Shown piece after piece: positions 41,452 through 50,151 of a DNA stretch of 64,000 bases (positions within the stretch are counted from its first letter, which is position 1; the number at the start of each line of letters is the position of its first letter). The notes under the pieces were generated by a model. The model had not been told where the DNA came from and did not search any database. It saw nothing but the letters and a program-made list of their open reading frames with translations. The translations under genes were made by a program, and so were the position numbers. Source of the DNA: Novosphingobium album (ex Liu et al. 2023) (lineage in GTDB: Bacteria; Pseudomonadota; Alphaproteobacteria; Sphingomonadales; Sphingomonadaceae); the NCBI RefSeq assembly GCF_029076845.1, contig NZ_JARESE010000036.1:1-64000 (forward strand), given 5' to 3'.

Positions 41452-42882
41452 TCACCCGCCCAGCGCGGGTTCTCCGGTGTCCCAGCGCCCGCCCAGCGCG
41501 CGGAACAGGTCCACTTGCGCGAAGGCGACGGCGCGGGTCGCTTCGGCCAGATCGGCTTCGGAGGCGGCCAGCGTGCGCTGTGCGTCGAGCACGGTCAGGA
41601 AGTCGATCTGCCCGCGCTTCTGGCGCGCCAGGCTGACATTGGCGGCGCGCTCGGCGGCGTCGCGTGCCGATGTCAGCGTCGCCTTGCGCAGCAGCGCGTT
41701 GCGATAGGCCGACAGCGCCGTCTCGGTCTCTTCCAGCGCGCGCAGCACGGTGCCGTCGAACGTGGCGAGATCGGCGGCGGTATCGGCCCGTGCCTCGCCG
41801 ATGCGCGCGCGGATCGCTTCCTGGTTGGGGAAAGCCCAGGATATCATCGGGCCCAGCAGCCAGCGCAGCGGGCCGCCGCCGAACACGTCGGTGGCGCCCA
41901 CGGCGGTGGTGCCCAGCGATCCGCCCAGCGTGATCCGGGGATAGAGATCGGCGGTGGCCACGCCGATGCGCGCGGTATCGGCCGCCAGCCGCCGCTCGGC
42001 CGCGCGCACGTCGGGCCGGCGGGCCAGCAGCGCGCGCCCGTCTCCCACCGGGATCGCCTCGGCCACGTCGGGTGTGGTGGTGCGCGTCCGGGCGTCTTCG
42101 GGCAGATCCTGCGGGGTGCGCCCGGTCAGCGTGGCGAGGCGGAACAGCGCCGCGTCGCGATCGGCCATGAGCGCGGGGATCGCAGCCTGCTGCTGATCGC
42201 GCAATTGCGTGACGCGGATCACGTCGAGCCGGTCGGCCAGGCCATGCCGCTGGCGCGCGTCGGTGATGCGCACCGAACCGTCGAGCAGCTCGACCGTGCG
42301 CCGCGCCACCGCCAGCCGCTCGGCCGAACTGGTGGCATCGACATAGGCGCGCACCGTATCGGATACGACAGTGACGCGTACCGCATCCGCATCCTCGCGC
42401 GCGGCGGCATAATCGCCGCGCGAGGCTTCGATCCCGCGCCGGACGCGGCCGAACAGGTCAAGCTCGTAGCCGATCTCGATCCCGCCATCGACGGTGCGGC
42501 GCTCACGATCCACGCCGGGCAGCGCCTGGCTTTCCGATACGCGGCCATATGTCGCGGTGGCGCCGATATCGGTCGCGGGCAGGCGATCCGATCGCGCGCC
42601 GCGCAGCGAGGCGCGGGCCCGCTCGATCCGCGCCACCGCGACGCGGATGTCGGTGTTCGCCGCCAGCGCGTCGGCCACCAGACGGTCAAGCACCGGATCG
42701 TCGTAGAGCCGCCACCAGTCGGCTTGCGGCTGGCCATCGCTGACCGTCGGCGTCGCGGCGGTGCCGGTGAAGGGCGCTGCGGCCGCCGGCAGCGGCGCGG
42801 GCGCGACATAGTCCGGCCCGGCGGCGCAGGCCGCAAGGCTGGCGCCGGCCAGCAGCAGGGTAAGGGCATTGCGTGGTGTCAT
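41452..42882 (-). CDS. RND efflux outer-membrane factor (NodT/OprM-like lipoprotein)
   Basis: This 476-residue TolC-superfamily protein has a lipoprotein signal with lipobox LAAC (about residues 17-20). The repeated halves show QADWWRLYDDPVLDRLVADAL, and GYELDLFGRVRRGIEASRGDY at the first helical hairpin. RPDVRAAERRLAADTARIGVATADLYPRITL is in the second. It forms the outer-membrane duct of a tripartite pump. It is the last gene of the operon, 10 nt after the RND pump stop. Confidence 0.93.
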   Translation of the reverse strand: MTPRNALTLLLAGASLAACAAGPDYVAPAPLPAAAAPFTGTAATPTVSDGQPQADWWRLYDDPVLDRLVADALAANTDIRVAVARIERARASLRGARSDRLPATDIGATATYGRVSESQALPGVDRERRTVDGGIEIGYELDLFGRVRRGIEASRGDYAAAREDADAVRVTVVSDTVRAYVDATSSAERLAVARRTVELLDGSVRITDARQRHGLADRLDVIRVTQLRDQQQAAIPALMADRDAALFRLATLTGRTPQDLPEDARTRTTTPDVAEAIPVGDGRALLARRPDVRAAERRLAADTARIGVATADLYPRITLGGSLGTTAVGATDVFGGGPLRWLLGPMISWAFPNQEAIRARIGEARADTAADLATFDGTVLRALEETETALSAYRNALLRKATLTSARDAAERAANVSLARQKRGQIDFLTVLDAQRTLAASEADLAEATRAVAFAQVDLFRALGGRWDTGEPALGG

Positions 42883-42892
42883 GGCACTTGTC

Positions 42893-45800
42893 CTATTCGG
42901 CCGGAAGCATCGCGGGCGAGGCTTCGCGGCGCGGGCGCCGGCGCAGCCGATCGGCCAGCGCGCGGCACACGACGTAGAAAGTCGGCGTGAACAGCAGCCC
43001 GAAGGCAGTGACCCCGGCCATGCCGAAGAACACGGCGGTGCCCAGCGCCTGCCGCAGTTCCGCGCCCGCGCCTTCGGCGAAGACCAGCGGCACCGCGCCC
43101 AGGATGAAGGCGAAGCTGGTCATCAGGATCGGGCGCAGCCGGGTGCGCGCGGCATAGACCGCCGCTTCCACCGGCGACATGCCGCGTTCCTCCTCGGCCT
43201 GCTTGGCGAACTCCACCACCAGGATCGCGTTCTTGGCGGCCAGCGCGATCAGCACGACCAGGCCGATCTGGGTCAGGATATTGTTGTCCATGCCCCTGAG
43301 GTTGACCCCCAGCATCGCCGCGAACAGGCACATCGGCACGATCAGGATGATCGCCAGCGGCAAGGTCAGGCTCTCGTACTGCGCGGCGAGCACGAGGAAG
43401 ACGAACAGCACCGCCATGCCGAAGACGATCCCGGCGGTATTGCCGGCGGTCTGTTCCTGAAAGGCGATGCCGGTCCATTCGTGGCCATAGCCGGCCGGCA
43501 GCGCCTCGTCGGCGATCTTTTCCATCGTCGCCAGCGACTGGCCCGAGGAATAGCCCGGCGCCGTATTGCCATCCAGCTCGATCGCCGGCAGCAGGTTGTA
43601 GCGCACCACCCGGTAAGGCCCGGTCTTGTCCTCGAAGTTCGCGACCGAGCCGATCGGCACCATCGCGCCCGAGTTGGAGCGGGTCTTGAGGTTGGCGATA
43701 TCGGCGACCGAGCCGCGATAGGGCGCGTCGGCCTGCGCGGTGACGCGGTAGGTGCGGCCCAGCAGGTTGAAGTCGTTGACGAAGGCGCTGCCGAGATAGA
43801 CCTGCATCGCTTCGAACACGCGTTCGGGCGGCACGCCGAGCAGGTCCGACTTGCGCCGGTCGACATCGGCGAAGACGCGCGGCGTGGCTTCGTTGTACAG
43901 CGTGTAGACTTGCGCCAGCCCCGGCGTCTGGTTGGCCTTGCCGACCAGGGCGCCAGTGGCCTTGGCCAGCTCGGTATAGCCCCGGCCCTCGCGGTCCTCC
44001 ACGATCATGCGATAGCCGCCGGCGGGCACGATGCCGTTGATCGTCGGCGGGGGCAGCAGGATGATCTGCGCCTTGTCATAGCCGGCGACGGCCTTCTGCG
44101 CCTCGGCCATGATCCCGGCATAAGTCACGCCCAGCTTCCGGCGTTCCTCGAAGCTCTTGAACGGGAAATAGATCGCGCCCGAATCGGGCGAGGCGGTGCG
44201 CGACGGGCCGTGGAAGCCCGCGAACATCACCGCGCCGCGAATGCCCGCGATCGGCAGCAGCTTCCTGGCCACTTCCCGCGTCACTTCGTCCGTGCGTTCG
44301 AGCGACGAGCCCGAGGGCAGGAATACGGCGGCAAGGAAATAGCCCTGGTCCTGCTGCGGCACGAAGCCGGTGGGGGTGGCCCAGAACAGGCCCAGCGTCG
44401 CCGCGATCAGGCCGGCGTAGGTCAGCATGACTTGCCGGGGCCGCTGCACCAGCTTGCGCGTGAGCCGCGCATAGCGCTGCGACAGCCGTTCGAACCACGC
44501 GTTGAAGCGGGTCCGCCGCGCCCAGCGTCATGCGCTGCCAGCGCGGCGCGTCGGGCCCGGGGTGGATGTGCGGGCGCAGCAGCAGCACGGCCAGCGCCGG
44601 CGACAGCGTGAGCGAGAGCACCAGCGAGATCACCGTGGCGGTGGAGATCGTCACCGCGAACTGCTGGTAGAACGCGCCCGAAAGCCCGGTGAGGAACAGC
44701 GTCGGCACGAAGACCGCGCACAGCACCAGCACGATGGCGATCAGCGCGCCGGCCACCTCGTCCATCGACCGGCGCGAGGCTTCGAGCGGGGACAGCCCTT
44801 CCTCGATATAGCGTTCGACATTCTCGACCACGACGATCGCATCATCGACGACGATGCCGATCGCCAGCACCAGCCCGAACAGCGACAGCGTGTTGAGCGA
44901 ATAGCCCAGCGCCGCCAGCATCGCCGCGGTGCCGATCAGCGAGACCGGGATGGCGATGATCGGGATCACCGCCGCGCGCCACTTCTGCAGGAACACGAGG
45001 ATGACGATGACGACGAGCACCATCGCCTCGAACAGCGTCTGGTACACCGCGTCGATCGACTGGGCGATGAACTCGGTGGGGTTGTAGATGACGCTGTATT
45101 CCAGGCCCTTGGGGAACTTGGTCGCCAGCGAATCCATCTCGGCCTGCACGGCCTGCGCGGCATCGAGCGCGTTCGATCCGGGGCGCTGCAGCACGGCGAT
45201 CACCACGGTCGGTTTGCCCGAGAGATAAGTGTTGAGGTTGTAGTCCTGCGCGCCCAGCTCCACGCGCGCGACATCGCGCACGCGCACCTGGCGGCCATCG
45301 GGATCGGTGCGGATGACGATGTCGCGGAACTGGTCGGGATCGGCCAGGCGGCCCTGCATCTCGACGCCGACCTGATAGGCATTGCCCGTGGCCACCGGCG
45401 GTGCGCCCAGCGCGCCGGAAGCGACCTGCACGTTCTGCGCGCGCAGCGCCGCAAGGATCTCGCCGGCGGTAAGGTCAAGCGCGGCGGCGCGGCCCGGATC
45501 GATCCAGATGCGCATCCCGTAATCGCGCGCGCCGAACAACTGGACGTCGCCCACCCCCTCGATGCGGGCCAGCCGGTCCCGGACCTGGGTCAGCGCATAG
45601 TTGGACAGGTAATTGCGGTCATAAGTGCCGTCGGGCGATTGCAGGTTCACCACCATCAGGAAGTCGGGCGATGTCTTGCGCGTCACCACGCCAAGGCGCT
45701 GCACTTCCTCGGGCAGGCGCGGCGTCGCCACCGCGACCCGGTTCTGCACCAGGACTTGCGCGGCATCGAGATCGGTGCCGATCTTGAACGTGACGGTGAT

Positions 45801-46073
45801 CGTCACCTTGCCGTCGCCGGTGGATTGCGAGCTCATGTAGAGCATGTCGTCGACGCCGTTGATCTCCTGCTCGATCGGCGCGGCGACGGTATCGGCCACG
45901 GTCTCGGCCGAGGCACCGGGATATTGCGCCGAGACCGTCACCGTCGGCGGGACGACTTCGGGATACTGGCTGACCGGAAGGCCGAAGAAGGCCAGCGCGC
46001 CGACCACGGTGATGATGACCGCGATCACGCCGGCGAAGATCGGCCGGTCGATGAAGAACCGGGAAAATCGCAT
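42893..46073 (-). pseudogene. HAE1-type RND multidrug efflux pump, interrupted by an apparent 1-nt frameshift
   Basis: Two overlapping frames together make one RND pump of about 1059 residues, the normal length. The 5' part (46073 to about 44520) reads MRFSRFFIDRPIFAGV, then VVDDAIVVVENVERY and LSPALAVLLLRP up to RWQRMTLGA. The 3' part (from about 44515 to 42893) reads on as RTRFNAWFERLSQRYAR and contains GFVPQQDQGYF and GLVVLIALAAKNAILVVEFA. Skipping one base near 44514-44519 (a GC-rich CCGCCGCGCCC stretch) restores a continuous protein. Either the gene is inactivated, or the assembly has one extra base; both halves are otherwise well conserved, which favours a recent change or an error. The MFP and outer-membrane genes around it are intact. 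Confidence 0.85.
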
Positions 46074-46190
46074 GTTTTCATGCCCCTTTGCGGGAAATCG
46101 CGCCACGCCGGACGCGCTCATACGCCGCCCCGAAGATGCCGATGCATCCGGGCCGGAAAAAATACGCCTGGGCCGAACCGGCCTGCCCGG

Positions 46191-46217
46191 CGCGCGACGG
46201 GGCCAGCCCGTCGCGCG
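46191..46217. other. 11-bp perfect hairpin between the MFP and RND genes
   Basis: CGCGCGACGGG (46191-46201), a 5-nt loop and CCCGTCGCGCG (46207-46217) form a perfect stem in the 151-nt gap just after the MFP stop. A T-run appears only further downstream on the minus strand. It may set the MFP-to-pump expression ratio through attenuation or mRNA stability; the role is inferred. Confidence 0.5.
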
Positions 46218-46224
46218 TCCGGGA

Positions 46225-47499
46225 TCAGTCCTCCAGGGTCGCCTGCGCGGCCATGGGTTCGGACGGAGCAGCAGCGGGCCGGGCGCCGGGCTGGGGCCGG
46301 ATCGTCGCCGGCTTGACCGCGACTTTCGCCCCGGCGATGGCCGAGCCGAAGTTCGAGATGACCACCGTGTCGCTGGGCGAAAGGCCCGATCGCACGACGC
46401 GCAGGCCATCCACCAGCGGGCCGATCTCCACCGGCTTGGCCGCCACCGCGCCATCCTTGCCAACCACCAGCACGATCTTGCGCGTCTGGTCGGACTGGAT
46501 CGCGGCATCGGGCACCAGCAGGGCCTTGATCTTGCCGCCGCTGGCCAGCCGCATGTTGCCGAACATGCCCGGCGTCAGGAACCTTTGGGGATTGGCGAAG
46601 CTGGCGCGGATGCGGATCGTGCCCGATCGCGGGTCAAGCCCGTTGTCGGTGAAATCCAGCCGACCTTTCCAGCGATAGTCCGCCTCGTCCTGCAAGCGCA
46701 CTTCGACATCGGCGGGCGCGCGGTTCTCCGCCCGGTCGCGCTGCGCCTTGAGGAACAGCGCTTCGGAGGCGTCGAAGCTGAAGTAGATCGGATCGACCGC
46801 GTTGATCGTGGTGAGCAGCGTTGCGTTGGCGCCACCCTCGCCCGAGACGAGGTTGCCGGCATCGACGCGCCGGTCCGAGACGCGGCCCGAGATCGGCGCG
46901 CGCACGGTGGCGAATTCGACATCGAGCGCGCGGCTGCGCACGCGGGCCTGCGCGGCGGCCAGCGCGGCCGAGGCGGAGCGGACCTTGGCCCGCAGCGCAT
47001 CGACCTCGCCGGCGGCGATGGCTTCGTCGCCGGTCAGCCCGGCGACGCGCGCGTAATCGGCCCGGGCCAGCGCCAGCGCGCTTTGCGCCGAAGCGACATC
47101 GGCCCGCGCCTCGGCCAGCGCGGCGGCATAAGGGCGCGGATCGACCGTGAACAGCGGCTGGCCCTTTTGCACATAGTCACCATCGCGAAAGTGGATCGCG
47201 GTGATGGCGCCCGATACGCGCGGGCGCACTTCGACCGACTGGCTGGGGGCGAAGCGGCCGACGTAGTCATCCCACTGCGTCACTTCGCGCACCAGCGGAT
47301 GGGCCGCCTGGACCATGGCCGGGGGCATCGCGGCCACGGCGGTGTCCGGGTGGTCCACCAGTTTCCAGCCCAGCCCGGCAATGGCCGCGATCGCCACCGC
47401 CGCGATGCCGATGCGTCGCAGCCGGCGATCGCGCGCGGGGCGGGCCTGCGCCGCCTCGCCATACGTCGCGCCTTCTTCGGGAACGAACGGCAGGTTCAT
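46225..47499 (-). CDS. RND periplasmic adaptor (membrane fusion protein, HlyD/AcrA-like)
   Basis: This 424-residue adaptor has one N-terminal membrane helix (IGIAAVAIAAIAGLGWKLV) and the lipoyl half-motif (VEVRPRVSGAITAIHFRDGDYVQKGQPLFTVD). A helical hairpin follows (ALAEARADVASAQSALALARADYARV), then the second lipoyl half (TVRAPISGRVSDRRVDAGNLV). The beta-barrel segment contains RSGTIRIRASFANPQRFLTPGMFGNM. It links the pump to the outer-membrane factor. The ATG at 47499 overlaps the previous stop (ATGA). Confidence 0.94.
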   Translation of the reverse strand: MNLPFVPEEGATYGEAAQARPARDRRLRRIGIAAVAIAAIAGLGWKLVDHPDTAVAAMPPAMVQAAHPLVREVTQWDDYVGRFAPSQSVEVRPRVSGAITAIHFRDGDYVQKGQPLFTVDPRPYAAALAEARADVASAQSALALARADYARVAGLTGDEAIAAGEVDALRAKVRSASAALAAAQARVRSRALDVEFATVRAPISGRVSDRRVDAGNLVSGEGGANATLLTTINAVDPIYFSFDASEALFLKAQRDRAENRAPADVEVRLQDEADYRWKGRLDFTDNGLDPRSGTIRIRASFANPQRFLTPGMFGNMRLASGGKIKALLVPDAAIQSDQTRKIVLVVGKDGAVAAKPVEIGPLVDGLRVVRSGLSPSDTVVISNFGSAIAGAKVAVKPATIRPQPGARPAAAPSEPMAAQATLED

Positions 47500-47930
47500 G
47501 CGGACAGCCTCCGGAATGCCGGGCGATATCCGGCGATCGTGTCGATCACCGAGCCGACCTGGCTTTCGCTGTAGCCGACGGCGAAGGCTTGCTTCATCGC
47601 CGAGGCGGGCAGGGTATAGCCGTGGTGCCAGGCGTGGACCGCCAGCCGCCGCAGCGCTTCCAGCCGCTCGTCCGCCAGCATCGGCGAAGGCGGCGTGGGG
47701 CCCAGGATCAGCCGGGCCAGCCAGGACCGCTTGCGCTGCGGGCGCAGGGTATCGAGCCCGTCGCCGCGCGCCAGCTCGATCACGCGCCATTCCAGCGCGG
47801 AGAATTCGTGCGGCCGCGCCGCCGCGGCGGCGGGGGCCACGGCGACCGGCGCCGGGGCGGGGATCGGCCGGGCCACTTGCGGACCGGCAAGGGATTGAGG
47901 CGCTGCCTCGGAGAATTCGATGAAGGCCAT
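47496..47930 (-). CDS. small protein of unknown function heading the RND operon
   Basis: This 144-residue protein starts MAFIEFSEAAPQ after a GGGAG site. It has an Ala/Pro-rich section to about residue 40. A compact helical part (FSALEWRVIELARGDGLDTLRPQRKRSWLARLILG) and a C-terminal helix-turn-helix-like stretch (YTLPASAMKQAFAVGYSESQVGSVIDTIAGYRP) complete it. I do not recognise the family. It overlaps the MFP gene by 4 nt, so it is translated together with the pump and may be regulatory or accessory. The frame is open upstream to 48134 through the leader. Confidence 0.7.
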   Translation of the reverse strand: MAFIEFSEAAPQSLAGPQVARPIPAPAPVAVAPAAAAARPHEFSALEWRVIELARGDGLDTLRPQRKRSWLARLILGPTPPSPMLADERLEALRRLAVHAWHHGYTLPASAMKQAFAVGYSESQVGSVIDTIAGYRPAFRRLSA

Positions 47931-48220
47931 CTTGCTTGCTCCCTGTTCTTCTGGGGGTGCCCGGCGCGCGCCACGAGGGGGGTGGGGGATAGGCGCGCGC
48001 CGGGGCTTGCCGGCGCAAGGGACGCCGGAACTTGTCGGGATGGCCGCCTCCTGGCGCGCGGTCGTGTGAACCCCCGCGCGCCGGAAGGCGGTGGAAACCT
48101 GATTGTCAGGAACTGCCCGCGACGCGGGCGGCACCAGGGATCAGCCGGTCAACACCGGCCCTGCATCACTTCGCGCATCGGACCTCCGTTCCTGACCCGG
48201 GATGGGCCGGCTATCTTCTG

Positions 48221-48232
48221 TACCGATCGGTA
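48221..48232. promoter_or_regulatory. TetR operator 1 (TACCGATCGGTA)
   Basis: This perfect 12-bp palindrome overlaps the last two bases of the -10 box of the RND promoter and the expected transcription start. An identical palindrome lies at the tetR start (48967), which ties both to the same regulator. Confidence 0.75.
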
Positions 48233-48258
48233 TATATTGTTGGGGGCGGTCGCGTCAA
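48231..48258 (-). promoter_or_regulatory. sigma70-type promoter of the RND operon
   Basis: On the minus strand, -35 TTGACG (48258-48253), a 16-nt spacer and -10 TATATA (48236-48231) form a near-consensus promoter. The operator TACCGATCGGTA begins within the -10 box, so a bound TetR protein would block RNA polymerase. A second, imperfect site lies upstream of the -35 box. Confidence 0.75.
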
Positions 48259-48270
48259 GCGGAAATTGTG

Positions 48271-48282
48271 TACCGCTTGGTA
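48271..48282. promoter_or_regulatory. possible TetR operator 2 (TACCGCTTGGTA)
   Basis: This imperfect copy of the same palindrome (outer TACC/GGTA kept, centre changed) lies 12 nt upstream of the -35 box of the RND promoter. It may be a weaker secondary site. Confidence 0.45.
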
Positions 48283-48358
48283 AGATTATCGCTCGAACGC
48301 CGATTTCAAGGGCTGATCGGCCGATGAACCCGCTTTTTCGCGGCGCGGGCGGTGCCGG

Positions 48359-48967
48359 TCAGGCGCTGGGCCAGCAGGCCAGCGTGGTGGCGACGATGCT
48401 TTCCAGCGTCTCGCGAGTCGCGCCCGCGCTGGCCTTCAGCGACAGGCCCTGCATCACCGTGGTGAGATAGGTGGCCAGCGCCTCGGGATCGGCGCTCGCG
48501 GGCAGATCGCCTTCCGCGTGGGCGCGGCGGAAGCGTTCGACCAGCGCCGCTTCGGACGACGCGCGGCGGGCGATCACGTCCTGGCGGATCGATTCGGCCT
48601 CCACGCCGCAAGCGATCGTGCTGATCACGCCCAGGCAGCCTTGCGGATCGGTTTCGCCGCAATGGGTGGCCAATGCGCCGCGCAGCAGCCGCTCGGCCAC
48701 CCCGCGCGCGGTCGGCGCCTCCAGCGCCATGCCGACATAGCACAGCTTCTCGCGCTCATAGAGGTCAAGCGCCTTGCGGAACAGCGCTTCCTTGTTGCCG
48801 AAGCAGGCGTAAAGGCTCGGCTTGGTGATGCCCATGGCCTCGGTCAACTCGCTGAGCGAGGCGCCTTCGTAGCCGTGCTGCCAGAATACGCGCAGCGCGG
48901 CCGCCAGGGCCACGTCGGGATCGAATTCGCGCGGGCGACCGCGGACAGGAGAGGCGGAGCATTTCAT
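48359..48967 (-). CDS. TetR-family transcriptional repressor
   Basis: This 202-residue TetR regulator has an N-terminal helix-turn-helix domain (GRPREFDPDVALAAALRVFWQHGYEGASLSELTEAMGITKPSLYACFGNKEALFRKAL). A C-terminal ligand domain with GCLGVISTIACG resembles the AcrR/TetR_C group that regulates oxidative or drug efflux. It probably represses both itself and the RND operon downstream, since the same operator is present at both. The ATG at 48967 lies at the edge of the operator and about 10 nt below a -10 box, which suggests a leaderless or nearly leaderless transcript. The frame is open upstream to 49075 without family sequence. Confidence 0.92.
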   Translation of the reverse strand: MKCSASPVRGRPREFDPDVALAAALRVFWQHGYEGASLSELTEAMGITKPSLYACFGNKEALFRKALDLYEREKLCYVGMALEAPTARGVAERLLRGALATHCGETDPQGCLGVISTIACGVEAESIRQDVIARRASSEAALVERFRRAHAEGDLPASADPEALATYLTTVMQGLSLKASAGATRETLESIVATTLACWPSA

Positions 48968-48982
48968 ACCGATCGGTATATA
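48967..48982 (-). promoter_or_regulatory. tetR promoter -10 plus operator, identical to the RND module
   Basis: The 16-mer TATATACCGATCGGTA (minus strand) is identical to 48221-48236. TATATA would be the -10 box, preceded 18 nt upstream by CTGGAC as a weak -35. The palindrome TACCGATCGGTA (48967-48978) ends at the first base of the start codon. It indicates autorepression. Confidence 0.7.
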
Positions 48983-49099
48983 GGTGCGCGGGGCGCAACA
49001 GTCCAGTTGTTGCTGTCGGGCATTTTCGGGCCGTGCATGGTATCTCTCTCGCCTGTCGCGTTCAGTTGAAAGCAATGCGCCGGGGTGTCAACAAGGGCC

Positions 49100-49516
49100 A
49101 TGCGCCAGGCCAGCACGATCCTCAGCTTCACCACGCCCGGCCGGGGCCTGACCGAGATCACGCGCGAGGTGGCCGGATGGCTCGGCACCACCGGGATCGG
49201 CGAGGGGCTGGTGACGCTGCTGTGCCGCCACACTTCGGCCTCGCTGCTGATCCAGGAGAACGCCGCGCGCGCGGTGCGCGCCGATCTGGCCGCCTGGTTC
49301 GAACGGCTCGCGCCCGAAGGCGATCCCTATGCGCACGACGATGAAGGGCCCGACGACATGCCCGCGCACTTGCGCGCGACATTGACCGGCGTGACCCTGC
49401 CGATCCCCGTGCTGGGCGGGCGGATGATGCTGGGAACCTGGCAGGGGATCTACCTTGCCGAGCATCGGCGGATCGGCCACACTCGCCAGATCGCGGTCCA
49501 CGTGATCGGCGAATGA
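49100..49516 (+). CDS. YjbQ/UPF0047 family protein
   Basis: This 138-residue protein of the YjbQ family (secondary thiamine-phosphate synthase activity has been reported for members) has the core CRHTSASLLIQENA, DPYAHDDEGPDDMPAHLRATL and the end GTWQGIYLAEHRR. ATG 49100 follows AAGGG closely; GTG 49085 would add five residues. It starts a plus-strand run of four genes joined by 4-nt overlaps. The role in that group is unknown. Confidence 0.87.
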   Translation: MRQASTILSFTTPGRGLTEITREVAGWLGTTGIGEGLVTLLCRHTSASLLIQENAARAVRADLAAWFERLAPEGDPYAHDDEGPDDMPAHLRATLTGVTLPIPVLGGRMMLGTWQGIYLAEHRRIGHTRQIAVHVIGE

Positions 49517-50151
49517 TGGGGGAGAGCAGGATCGTGGAACGGGATTTCGGTTTCGATGTGGCCGCGCGCGAGGCGCAGGTCGTCGGCGAGGAACCGCGCA
49601 TCGGGCCGGTCGCGTCCGAAAGCCTGGATGACGCCACGATCGAACTGATCCTGAAGATCCGCGCTTCGGCGGGCGTCACCACGATGGACGAAGTGCCCGA
49701 ATACATGCGCACCATGATCCGCCATCCCGAGATCTTCCGCTGCCAGATGGAAATGGGCACGGTGCTGTTCAAAGGGCGGATTCCCGCGCGTGAGCGCGAG
49801 ATCGCGATCCTGCGCATCGGCTGGCTGTGCCGCGCGCCCTACGAATGGGGCCAGCACGTCAACATCGCCCGCCGCGTCGGCCTGACCACCGAGGAGATCG
49901 AGCGGGCGCGCCGGGGATCGGGGGCCGAGGGCTGGAGCGCGCACGAAGCCGCGATCCTGAAAGGGGTCGAGGAGTTGCTGGACGACAAGGCGATCTCCGA
50001 CGCGACCTGGGCGGTGCTGGCGCGAAGCTGGGACGAGGCGCAGATGATCGAATTTCCGATGATGGTCGGCCAATATGTCGCCACCGCCTTCGTGCAGAAT
50101 TCGCTGCGCATCCGGCTGGAAGCGGGCAATCCGGGGCTGGCCCACGGATGA
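49513..50151 (+). CDS. carboxymuconolactone decarboxylase-family (AhpD-like fold) protein
   Basis: This 212-residue all-helical protein of the CMD/AhpD superfamily has IPAREREIAILRIGWLCRAPYEWGQHVNIARRVGLTTEEI in the centre. The CxxC pair of AhpD is replaced by a single Cys followed six residues on by Trp and then Gly-Gln-His, as in many CMD-fold proteins of unknown substrate. It lies between yjbQ and a cytochrome b gene, with ATGA overlaps on both sides. Enzyme activity is not predictable. Confidence 0.8.
   Translation: MMGESRIVERDFGFDVAAREAQVVGEEPRIGPVASESLDDATIELILKIRASAGVTTMDEVPEYMRTMIRHPEIFRCQMEMGTVLFKGRIPAREREIAILRIGWLCRAPYEWGQHVNIARRVGLTTEEIERARRGSGAEGWSAHEAAILKGVEELLDDKAISDATWAVLARSWDEAQMIEFPMMVGQYVATAFVQNSLRIRLEAGNPGLAHG

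Larger units (their letters stand above)
47931..48358. other. intergenic leader and promoter region of the RND operon
   Basis: About 430 bases without a convincing gene. From the promoter at 48231-48258 to the first ATG at 47930 a leader of roughly 290 nt is implied. It contains short perfect hairpins (GCCCGC-GAC-GCGGGC at 48115-48129; GCCGGT-CAAC-ACCGGC at 48144-48159). A frame from 48134 runs through it in phase with the first gene but has no family-like sequence. The right end (48300-48358) is the 3' flank of the tetR gene. Confidence 0.5.

Noticed and set aside
46191..46217. Intrinsic terminator after the adaptor gene
   Set aside because: The stem is strong, but no T-run follows it directly and the pump gene downstream needs the same transcript, so it is listed as a hairpin only.
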